This document shows positions 25,936-33,316 of a DNA stretch of 64,000 nt, piece by piece. The position numbers and the translations under genes were made by a program. The notes beneath the pieces were generated by a model. It was not told the DNA's origin and did not search any database. It was given only the letters and a program-made list of their open reading frames with translations. The DNA is from an uncultured Flavobacteriales bacterium. Its GTDB lineage: Bacteria; Bacteroidota; Bacteroidia; Flavobacteriales_D; Sanyastnellaceae. Every line of letters begins with the position of its first letter. The stretch's first letter is position 1. The stretch is taken from NCBI GenBank assembly GCA_937974555.1, contig CALJKR010000031.1:5738-69737 (forward strand), given 5' to 3'.

Positions 25936-26874
25936 TTAAGCGTTGGCATTCATGCGATCCAAAACGTTCATCACGTCTTTAACCGCGATAGCAGAAGCGT
26001 CCAACAACGCTTTTTCTTCTTCGTTTAATTTTAATTCGATGATTTTCTCTACGCCGTTTTTGCCCAAAACAACAGGAACTCCCAAGTAGATATCTTTCAA
26101 ACCATACTCTCCTTGTAACCAAACACAACAAGGGAAAATTCGTTTTTGGTCACGAACAATGGCTTCTACCATTTGAGCAGCGGCAGCACCGGGCGCATAC
26201 CAAGCTGAAGTTCCCAATAGGTTGACGATTTCACCACCGCCCACTTTGGTGCGTTCTACGATAGCATCCAATTGTTCTTTCTCAATCAATTCCGTAACTG
26301 GAATTCCACCAACTGTAGTATAACGTGGAAGGGGAACCATGGTGTCGCCATGTCCACCCATCAATACCGCTTGGATATCTTTTGGAGAGCAATTCAAAGC
26401 TTCAGCCAAGAAAGCACGGTAACGGGCAGTATCCAAAATACCAGCCATTCCAAATACGCGATTGCTCGGTACTTTCGCTGCCAAATAAGCACAATAGGTC
26501 ATTACATCCAAAGGATTGGAAACAATCACGATGATGGCATTGGGGCTGTGCTGGATGATGTTTTCAGTTACTGACTTAACGATACCGGCATTGGTAGCGA
26601 TCAAGTCATCGCGGCTCATCCCTGGTTTGCGTGGCAAACCTGAAGTGATGACGACAACATCAGAATTGGCTGTCTTACTATAGTCTCCAGTAGAGCCTAT
26701 GGTGCGACTGTCGTACAAGTTGATGGGCGCTGTTTGCCAGATGTCCAAAGCTTTTCCTTCGGCAAAACCGGGCTTGATGTCCACCAATACAATTTCGTTG
26801 GCAATCTCGCGATGTGCGAGTACATCAGCGCAAGTAGCTCCAACATTTCCTGCGCCTACAACTGTAACTTTCAT
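25936..26874 (-). CDS. mdh: Malate dehydrogenase (NAD-dependent)
   Basis: 312 residues, the lactate-dehydrogenase-like MDH type. Oxidises malate to oxaloacetate in the TCA cycle. Rossmann motif VGAGNVGAT at 6-14; Asp32 at the end of the second strand indicates NAD over NADP. Substrate arginines: R82 and R88 (PRKPGMSRDD) and R151. Catalytic His175 in MGGHGDTMVP. Arg82 at the specificity position favours malate over lactate. Single gene; a TAATATTG near-consensus -7 box lies about 33 bases upstream on the minus strand (26907-26914). Confidence 0.95.
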   Translation of the reverse strand: MKVTVVGAGNVGATCADVLAHREIANEIVLVDIKPGFAEGKALDIWQTAPINLYDSRTIGSTGDYSKTANSDVVVITSGLPRKPGMSRDDLIATNAGIVKSVTENIIQHSPNAIIVIVSNPLDVMTYCAYLAAKVPSNRVFGMAGILDTARYRAFLAEALNCSPKDIQAVLMGGHGDTMVPLPRYTTVGGIPVTELIEKEQLDAIVERTKVGGGEIVNLLGTSAWYAPGAAAAQMVEAIVRDQKRIFPCCVWLQGEYGLKDIYLGVPVVLGKNGVEKIIELKLNEEEKALLDASAIAVKDVMNVLDRMNANA

Positions 26875-26977
26875 GGTTTTTAATTTTCTATTGAAATTTT
26901 CGATGGCAATATTACGTTAAGGAACCATATTTGCACGTAACATTCATCATAAATTTTGGAATATGTTGATTTTTCAA

Positions 26978-28045
26978 ATGCGATCTCTACTCCTATTGTT
27001 TTCCTTAGCAATCTCTTCTGCTCTTTATGCGCAGCCACAGGGTCTTCCACAAGGAGTACCTGGAAAGGATTACAATGCTGTTGATGCTGCGGGAAAGCGT
27101 CATGGAAATTGGATTCGTCAATACAAAAACAAGCCGGAGGTTTTGTATTACAAAGGCCAGTATGAACACGGCAAGCCCGTGGGGAAGTGGAATTTTTATG
27201 ATCAAGAAGGCCGATTGATGTCCGAAGTGGATCATGTGGCTGATTCCACCATCAATGATGTGAAGATGTTTTATGCGGATGGTGCTTTAATGGCTGAAGG
27301 TCGCTATGTAGGTCGCGTGGTGAACGACAAATGGCGCAGAGACAAAGAGGGATTGTGGAAAATGTACTTCCCTAATGGCAAATTGTCTACGGAAGAAAAT
27401 TACCTGGGTGGGGTGAAAAACGGTGCGGTTAATTTGTATTTGGAATCAGGAATCTTGGTTTGTGTTTCTCAATACAAAAATGGATTGTTAGATGGTCCAT
27501 TTGAACAGCGCAATGCAGCGGGCAAGAAAATTTTAGAATGCACCTACGTGAAAGGGCTCAAGCATGGTCCTTCAAAGACTTATTATGAAGATGGGAAGAT
27601 TCAAATGAAAGGATTGTATCACGAAGGAGAATTTGATAAGATATGGGAATCTTTTTTGCCCAACGGTCGCCAAGAGATGGTGGTGCATTATAACAAAGGG
27701 CAAGTGGTGAAACAATTATTCATCAACAAAGATGTAGAGGAGTTTTATGAAAGCGGCATTCCCAAGCGCAGTTGTTCTTACGTCAATGGTAAATTAGAAG
27801 GACCATTTCGCGAGTACTATGATATTGGGAAGTTTGAAAAAATCCCATCTTCGGCTGATGACCAAAAGATAGGAATCATGCACAAAGAAAAGTTGACAGG
27901 CACTGTAATTAAGGTGGAGGGTGATTATTTGAATAATGTCTACGAAGGCAAGATTGTATTTAGAAAAGAGAATGGAGAGATTGATCGAGAGGAGATTTGG
28001 GAAGCAGGAAAAATGGTAAGTACTACGGCAAAGCCCAAGCCATGA
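26978..28045 (+). CDS. Secreted MORN-repeat (YwqK-like) protein
   Basis: About 355 residues from MRSLLLLFSL at 26978; an ATG at 26963 adds five residues. A signal peptide ends near ..LYAQPQG. The body consists of many MORN-like units of about 20 residues (HGNWIRQYKN, VGKWNFYDQEGRLM, EGLWKMYFPNGKLS, HGPSKTYYEDGKIQ, EGPFREYYDIG). Proteins of this type are often called YwqK antitoxins, but the exported location and lack of a toxin gene argue against that. Its stop overlaps the subtilase start (ATGA): first gene of a coupled trio. Confidence 0.85.
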   Translation: MRSLLLLFSLAISSALYAQPQGLPQGVPGKDYNAVDAAGKRHGNWIRQYKNKPEVLYYKGQYEHGKPVGKWNFYDQEGRLMSEVDHVADSTINDVKMFYADGALMAEGRYVGRVVNDKWRRDKEGLWKMYFPNGKLSTEENYLGGVKNGAVNLYLESGILVCVSQYKNGLLDGPFEQRNAAGKKILECTYVKGLKHGPSKTYYEDGKIQMKGLYHEGEFDKIWESFLPNGRQEMVVHYNKGQVVKQLFINKDVEEFYESGIPKRSCSYVNGKLEGPFREYYDIGKFEKIPSSADDQKIGIMHKEKLTGTVIKVEGDYLNNVYEGKIVFRKENGEIDREEIWEAGKMVSTTAKPKP

Positions 28046-29715
28046 TGCGCATTCTGTCTTTTGTAATATTGAGTTTGATTTCATGGGCCGCGACTGCTCA
28101 AAATGCGCCTGGGTTTTATTGGGTTCAATTCAGCGACAAAAACGGAACGCCATACAGTTTGGATTATCCACAGGCCTTTTTGTCGGAGCGAGCGCTTCAA
28201 AAAAGACAGCTTATCCACAAAGAGATTACAGAACAAGATTTGCCGGTGAATCCTACCTATGTTCAAGCCGTATTGGATTCTTCAGGTGGGTCTTTGCATC
28301 ACACCAGCAAGTGGTTTAATTCCATGACAGTAAATCTTTCATCATTGGATAGTGCGACTTTGGAATTATCCTTGGCCAAGATCAATAATTTGCCTTTTGT
28401 AGTAGAAGTCAAAAATACAGCCGCGTCCAACAAAGAATTGGCAGTGGAAAAAAGGATGAATACCGATACGGAAACTGCGGTAGATTGGAGTGAACCCAGT
28501 TCCACACCCTACGGAAAGGCTTTTAATCAATTGGATTTGTTGTCTATCCCTCGTTTGCATGAGGCTGGATTTAAAGGGAAAGGTGTTCATGTCGGAGTTT
28601 TTGACGTGGGCTGGATGTTTATGCCCGCCATGCATGCTTTCGATGCGTTGCGTGAAGAGGGTAGATTGGTGATGGTCCGGGATTTTGTCAATCCACTTCA
28701 GCCGGATGTATTTGATGGTGGTGATCATGGAACCACAGTTTTGGCTTTGATGACTGCAGAATTGGACAGTGGCAGATACTTGGGTGCAGCGCCAGAAGCC
28801 AATTATTATTTGTTTCAAACCGAAAATGTAAGTTCGGAATTTAGAATAGAGGAGGACAATTGGGTGGCAGCTGCAGAGTTGGCAGACTCCTTGGGGCTTG
28901 ATGTCATTAATTCATCGTTGGGTTATTCTACGTTTGATGACTCCACAATGAATTATACCTATGCGGACATGAATGGGCATGTTTCTCGCGCGAGTCAGGC
29001 AGCACAATGGCTGTCAGAGCGGGGTGTTTTGGTGGTATGCAGTGCTGGAAATTCAGGTACATATCCTTGGTATTATATCCATGCGCCAAGTGATGCAGAA
29101 AAAATATTGTGCATTGGTGCAACGGATAGTTTGGGAGTGGACGCTACTTTTTCTTCCCATGGACCTTCTTCAGATGGCAGAATGAAGCCAAGCATCACTT
29201 GTCAAGGAAGAAGGACATATTACCCCATTCAACAGGATGCTATTGGTAGAGGTTCTGGAACCTCATTCAGCGCTCCGCTTATAACAGGTGGTATGGCCTG
29301 TGCCATGCAAGCTATTCCCAATGTGGACAATCAACTTTGGATGGAATGGGTGCAGGCGGCAAGTACACAAGCGGATAACCCGGATTACCACATGGGGCAT
29401 GGAATTCCGGATCTATGGTGGATGTTGCAAAAGAATACACCTGGTTTGGATAAGTTGCCTAATTTTCAAATTCAAACTATTTATCCCAATCCCACCTCAA
29501 GTCAATTGAATGTCATCACCACAGGTGCTCCCGTGCTGGGTTGGCAAGTTTCAGATATCACAGGCCGATTGTTGGTCTCATGTTATTTTGATCAATCTTG
29601 GACCCGAAATTATCTGCAGTTGGATGTTAGCGATTTGCCTCAGGGAAGTTACCATTTTACTTTGATGACAACAGAAGGCAAAAGCACCTCGATTTTTCTT
29701 AAAGATTTAGAATGA
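28042..29715 (+). CDS. Subtilisin-like protease with T9SS C-terminal sorting domain
   Basis: 557 residues. The ATG at 28042 overlaps the upstream stop; a second ATG follows directly. Signal peptide 1-20, a propeptide-like region 21-160, then a peptidase S8 domain with D188 (GVFDVGWMF), H229 (GDHGTTVLAL) and S408 (GTSFSAP). The C-terminal 75 or so residues from IYPNPTSSQLNV to the end form a type A T9SS sorting domain, so the protease should be secreted across the outer membrane by the type IX system. It overlaps the SH3 gene by ATGA. Target proteins unknown. Confidence 0.93.
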   Translation: MMRILSFVILSLISWAATAQNAPGFYWVQFSDKNGTPYSLDYPQAFLSERALQKRQLIHKEITEQDLPVNPTYVQAVLDSSGGSLHHTSKWFNSMTVNLSSLDSATLELSLAKINNLPFVVEVKNTAASNKELAVEKRMNTDTETAVDWSEPSSTPYGKAFNQLDLLSIPRLHEAGFKGKGVHVGVFDVGWMFMPAMHAFDALREEGRLVMVRDFVNPLQPDVFDGGDHGTTVLALMTAELDSGRYLGAAPEANYYLFQTENVSSEFRIEEDNWVAAAELADSLGLDVINSSLGYSTFDDSTMNYTYADMNGHVSRASQAAQWLSERGVLVVCSAGNSGTYPWYYIHAPSDAEKILCIGATDSLGVDATFSSHGPSSDGRMKPSITCQGRRTYYPIQQDAIGRGSGTSFSAPLITGGMACAMQAIPNVDNQLWMEWVQAASTQADNPDYHMGHGIPDLWWMLQKNTPGLDKLPNFQIQTIYPNPTSSQLNVITTGAPVLGWQVSDITGRLLVSCYFDQSWTRNYLQLDVSDLPQGSYHFTLMTTEGKSTSIFLKDLE

Positions 29716-30698
29716 AAAAGAAGTACATTTTTCTGTTTCTGGGTTTGCTAATGGCAACAATTGGTAGAGCACAAGGTCCAGTTGTGATTCATGAGATTTG
29801 GGCGGATGCAGGCTTTTATTCCAATCATGCTTTTACTTGGGTCAATCATGCAACTTTGCGCACTGAACCCAATCGCAATGCCAAGGCGGTAGGGACTTTA
29901 CCCATAGGCTCTGTTTGCGACTTGATGGAACAGGGCAAGGATACCATTGAAATAGCAGGAATACAAAGTCCATGGTACAAAGTGAAATCATCAGAGATGG
30001 TGGGTTGGGTTTGGGGAGGTTTGCTTACACGATTCTGTGTGGGCAGCAACGTCGACCCTGAAGTGAAATTTTTAATGGGCTACCAATTGCACGATGACAT
30101 TTTGGAGAAAGGATTCAAGCAAACCCACATTCAAATTAGAGCGATCAAAAATCAAAAAGAATTATCCAATCTCAGTTTTCCATTACTGGAGCCTACATGG
30201 GGAATACAAAACATTGGTTCCAAGGGGTTAATAGGGGTAAATGATATCATTGCAGTATCCCAATCTGGAGAATCATGCGGCCATTTTTATGGAAGTGCCT
30301 ATGTACTCTGGGACGGTATAAAATTGATGGAACCTCTGGTGATCGGTGGTGTACCAGATGGTGATTTTGGTGTTTGGGACAACCCTATTTTTCCATCGGA
30401 CATGGAAGGTAGGTCTGGATTTTTAATTATCGATAGTGAAGATTATGTGGAGTATGTATCTTCCGATGTTGAGGAGTTCGGTTACATCGCTGAGCGAATC
30501 GCAAAGCGATCATTCACCCAATGGGAAGAAGGGGTTTGGACACCATTGCCTGAGTTATCAGAGAGCAAGCCCTTGTACTACTTAATTTCTGGAAATATTG
30601 GCCCACTTTATTTTCCTGAGGAATTGAAAGTGTTGCCCAATGAATTGTCAGATGAAATGCGGACGTGGATCAATTCCCACAAGCAAAGTCAGAAGTAG
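29712..30698 (+). CDS. Exported SH3-domain protein of unknown function
   Basis: 328 residues. Signal peptide 1-20 (..IGRAQG). Residues 42-108 match a bacterial SH3 (SH3_3-type) fold: VNHATLRTEPNRNAKAVG, then GSVCDLMEQG, then WYKVKSSEMVGWVWGGLL. Such domains often bind cell-wall peptides. Residues 110-328 form an unrecognised domain with one Cys pair region (SCGHFYGSAYVLWDG). Third gene of the MORN-subtilase-SH3 trio. Its last 29 bases overlap the convergent lipoprotein gene. Confidence 0.8.
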   Translation: MKKKYIFLFLGLLMATIGRAQGPVVIHEIWADAGFYSNHAFTWVNHATLRTEPNRNAKAVGTLPIGSVCDLMEQGKDTIEIAGIQSPWYKVKSSEMVGWVWGGLLTRFCVGSNVDPEVKFLMGYQLHDDILEKGFKQTHIQIRAIKNQKELSNLSFPLLEPTWGIQNIGSKGLIGVNDIIAVSQSGESCGHFYGSAYVLWDGIKLMEPLVIGGVPDGDFGVWDNPIFPSDMEGRSGFLIIDSEDYVEYVSSDVEEFGYIAERIAKRSFTQWEEGVWTPLPELSESKPLYYLISGNIGPLYFPEELKVLPNELSDEMRTWINSHKQSQK

Positions 30699-31806
30699 GA
30701 TCCGGATCGCAGAAATTTAAGCCTGCGCAATAATCACCCAATCCAAAAGCATATAAATTGCCTACCTGTGAGCCACTGCCCACCAAAGTAATATTCGTTT
30801 GAACTACTTGACTTCGTGAGGCGAGCAATCCAATGCCGTTATTAATATTGGTATAAGTTGGGCGTTCTTGGATAACACCTGTGACAGGCGCATTGACGGC
30901 AAGGTAAGTATTTAATTCCTCATTGGCCATACCCAAGATTACCTCAAAGCATTTGGCTCTGGTATTGATGTTATTTTCATGACCAATCACCCTTTTGATT
31001 TTGGGGTCAGCGGTTAATCTTGTTTTTAACGCACTAAAAAATCCTTCACCCCCAAAACTGGTAGAGAGATATCCACCCAATAATTCCAAATTGGCAGCCT
31101 CAAATGCACCAATGTAATAATCCATAAACAAGGTGTCTCTGGAGACCAGATTGATATGCTCGTTCTCTGCATATTTTTCTTCCAAATATTTGAATCGCAA
31201 TGTCAAATCATATTTGGCAACGTTGCTTGCGGGTGTCCATTTGATGGTGACGTTGTCTTGGTATGTAACGCCTCCAGTTGATGAGTTGTAGGCAGCTAAA
31301 TTCAACGGATAGTTGGCTTGTGGAATTTGAAAAACTACCTCGGATGCGTTGACAATATTGGTTACGGCTTCTACATCGGGTCGGTTGTGAAAGTCAACAA
31401 CAAGTTTGTAGGTAGCGCTTCCAGTCAATCCCCCTGGGGTGTTGGCTTTGTATACTGTTTGATAAGGGGCAAAGAAAATTCCATAAGGATCTTTTTCTAC
31501 CTCTTCTTCCTGCAATGCGATGGTTTGAACTTTTACGTTATTCACATATTTCTCCAAAACCAATGTCTTGAATTCACTCCAATCATATTCGCTGCTATCG
31601 CGAATGGCGGCGTAAGTCAGATTGTTTCCATCACCCAAAAAGGTCTTGTTGATTTTGAAATACTGCACATCGGCCTCTGGATCTAGCAAACCAAAAACGA
31701 TGGTGGTGCTTTTGTATGGGGCATTTAAGTCTACTTCTGTTGAACAAGAAGTGATGCCCATGGTAAGCGCGAGGATAGCAATAACGTAAATTCCAATTTT
31801 CTGCAT
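30670..31806 (-). CDS. Lipoprotein, possibly DUF4249-like
   Basis: 378 residues. Signal peptide with lipobox GITSC (Cys21), then STEVDLNAPYKSTTIVFGLL, which resembles the start of DUF4249 and related Bacteroidota envelope lipoproteins. The rest is predicted beta-rich with a central fibronectin-like block (DNVTIKWTPASNVAKYDLTL near 190) and a Cys-containing end (CAGLNFCDPDPTSDFACGN). No enzymatic motif. It lies 13 bases after the acyl-CoA reductase gene in the same direction, so it may be cotranscribed. Family assignment is tentative. Confidence 0.7.
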   Translation of the reverse strand: MQKIGIYVIAILALTMGITSCSTEVDLNAPYKSTTIVFGLLDPEADVQYFKINKTFLGDGNNLTYAAIRDSSEYDWSEFKTLVLEKYVNNVKVQTIALQEEEVEKDPYGIFFAPYQTVYKANTPGGLTGSATYKLVVDFHNRPDVEAVTNIVNASEVVFQIPQANYPLNLAAYNSSTGGVTYQDNVTIKWTPASNVAKYDLTLRFKYLEEKYAENEHINLVSRDTLFMDYYIGAFEAANLELLGGYLSTSFGGEGFFSALKTRLTADPKIKRVIGHENNINTRAKCFEVILGMANEELNTYLAVNAPVTGVIQERPTYTNINNGIGLLASRSQVVQTNITLVGSGSQVGNLYAFGLGDYCAGLNFCDPDPTSDFACGN

Positions 31807-31819
31807 GGCTCAAATATAA

Positions 31820-32869
31820 TCAGGATATGAGGAATGACATGACATCAATATTATCGGCATAATCACGTAGCGTTGGACACTGTGCTTGACCAAAGGGAAT
31901 ATGGCCATGACCCACGATGCATTGGATTTTGTTTTGAAGGCTGCTCAAATGATCCAAGAGAACTTGCTTGTCACTGTAATATTCGTAGAATAGGCTTCCT
32001 GTGGGCGCTACAATGCCGGGATCTTGCTTAAAAAGCATGAATCCGTTTTCCAAAAGGTCTTCCCGATTCAACAACCAAACCGCCTTGTTGTAATCATAAT
32101 TGTTGGCGTACTTATTATGCTTGGCCATTTCTTGAAAAGGCAACAAGGCGCCAATCAAGGTATTGATGTCATATCCTTCAGGAAAATAAACCTTGCATAC
32201 GTTTCTGCATCCCAAACCAAAATAGTCAAAGATGTCGTGTCCCAATGCATTCAATTCCTCAGGTGTTTCCGTCCCATCAAGTATGGCGACACTGGTTCTG
32301 GATTGTCTAATGATGTGGGGATATTTGTCAAAGTAGGCATGAAAATATCTCGAGGTGTTGTCACTCCCGGTGGCGATGATTCGATCAAATTTCTCCAATT
32401 TACCCTCCGCCCATTGTATTTGGTCCTTCATTGCGGGTTGCCATTTCATGACCAGATACAAGACCAAAGGAATCAATCGGGCATCATCGGATGAAAGTTT
32501 GATCAAGGCCGTGTGTCCGGAAATCAACACACACAAGATATCATGAAAGCCCACCATCGGGATGTTACCTGCACAAATGATGGCCACGGTTTGTGGTTGA
32601 ATGTCATCCAGTGCGTAGGATGCAACCCATGATTTTAAGGTGTTTTCCTGCAGGGCATTGGCCCAATTTTTTAAGGCGAGCTTGGTAAACTCAGGAGTAA
32701 ACCAACCATTGTAGGGCACCTGATTCAATACAACCTGCTGGGCACTCTCGTATTCCTCCTGGGTCAGTCCCAATTCAAATCCAGGCCAAGCTTCCTCGTT
32801 GCTCAGGGCGCCGAGGACTTTGCCCAATTGAACAAAAGCTTGAATTCGTTGTTCTAAGGTTGTTTGCAT
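31820..32869 (-). CDS. LuxC-type acyl-CoA reductase
   Basis: 349 residues, LuxC family (PF05893). Members reduce acyl-CoA or acyl-enzyme thioesters to aldehydes with NADPH. The active-site Cys221 lies in FDYFGLGCRNVCKVYFP; the nucleotide-binding region is around VAIICAGNIPMVGFHD at 95-110. No LuxD, LuxE or luciferase genes are nearby, so bioluminescence is unlikely; the physiological acyl substrate is unknown. Divergent from the ferredoxin gene: its start codon overlaps the -33 element of the ferredoxin promoter, so the two may influence each other. Confidence 0.88.
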   Translation of the reverse strand: MQTTLEQRIQAFVQLGKVLGALSNEEAWPGFELGLTQEEYESAQQVVLNQVPYNGWFTPEFTKLALKNWANALQENTLKSWVASYALDDIQPQTVAIICAGNIPMVGFHDILCVLISGHTALIKLSSDDARLIPLVLYLVMKWQPAMKDQIQWAEGKLEKFDRIIATGSDNTSRYFHAYFDKYPHIIRQSRTSVAILDGTETPEELNALGHDIFDYFGLGCRNVCKVYFPEGYDINTLIGALLPFQEMAKHNKYANNYDYNKAVWLLNREDLLENGFMLFKQDPGIVAPTGSLFYEYYSDKQVLLDHLSSLQNKIQCIVGHGHIPFGQAQCPTLRDYADNIDVMSFLIS

Positions 32870-32892
32870 ATCGCGGTTGTGAATTACATTTG
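32863..32892 (+). promoter_or_regulatory. Promoter of the ferredoxin gene
   Basis: TTTG(CA) at 32863-32866 and TACATTTG at 32885-32892, separated by 18 bp, identical in layout to the promoters at 6467 and 7312. The -33 element overlaps the start codon of the divergent acyl-CoA reductase gene. Confidence 0.7.
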
Positions 32893-32923
32893 CCGCGCAA
32901 AATTACATCAAACCTATAGTGTT

Positions 32924-33274
32924 ATGGCGATAATGATTACAGATGCATGTATCAATTGTGGAGCATGCGAGCCGGAATGTCCCAACCATGCAATCTACGA
33001 AGGTGGTGCGGAATGGAAATACTCGGATGGTACAGGATTGAGAGGGATTATGACTCCTCTGACTGGAGGAGCTGAGATCGATGCGGATGGTCTTATGGAG
33101 CCCAAAAGCATGGATGTTTATTTCATCGTGCATGACAAATGCACGGAGTGTGTTGGTTTTCATGATGAACCCCAATGTGCCGCGGTTTGTCCCGTGGATT
33201 GCTGTGTCGATGATCCCGATTATAGAGAAAGCAAAGAGCAATTGCTGAAGAAAAAGGAATTCATGCACTTGTAA
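32924..33274 (+). CDS. 2[4Fe-4S] dicluster ferredoxin
   Basis: 116 residues from MAIMITDACI at 32924; upstream in-frame codons lie before the promoter. First cluster: CINCGACEPECP (C9, C12, C15, C19). Second cluster: C73, C76, then ECVGFHDEPQCAAVCPVDC with an enlarged spacing between the second and third cysteines, as in Alvin-type ferredoxins. A 50-residue insertion separates the two clusters. Works as a low-potential electron carrier in the cytoplasm; partner enzyme unknown. Ends at a strong hairpin terminator. The pairing with a LuxC-type reductase recurs in Bacteroidota to my recollection. Confidence 0.93.
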   Translation: MAIMITDACINCGACEPECPNHAIYEGGAEWKYSDGTGLRGIMTPLTGGAEIDADGLMEPKSMDVYFIVHDKCTECVGFHDEPQCAAVCPVDCCVDDPDYRESKEQLLKKKEFMHL

Positions 33275-33289
33275 CCAAGCGAAAAATAG

Positions 33290-33316
33290 AAAAGGGGGCC
33301 TCGGCCCCCTTTTTTT
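33290..33316. terminator. Bidirectional rho-independent terminator
   Basis: AAAAGGGGG / CCCCCTTTT stem around CCTCGG, followed by a T run to 33316. It lies between the ferredoxin (+) and the TonB-dependent receptor (-), whose stop codon overlaps the T run. Confidence 0.88.

Noticed and set aside
26978..28045. Toxin-antitoxin system with a YwqK antitoxin
   Set aside because: The protein has a signal peptide, and no toxin-like gene is adjacent.
31820..32869. Bioluminescence (lux) operon
   Set aside because: Only a LuxC-family reductase is present; luxA, B, D and E are absent, and the neighbours are a ferredoxin and a lipoprotein.
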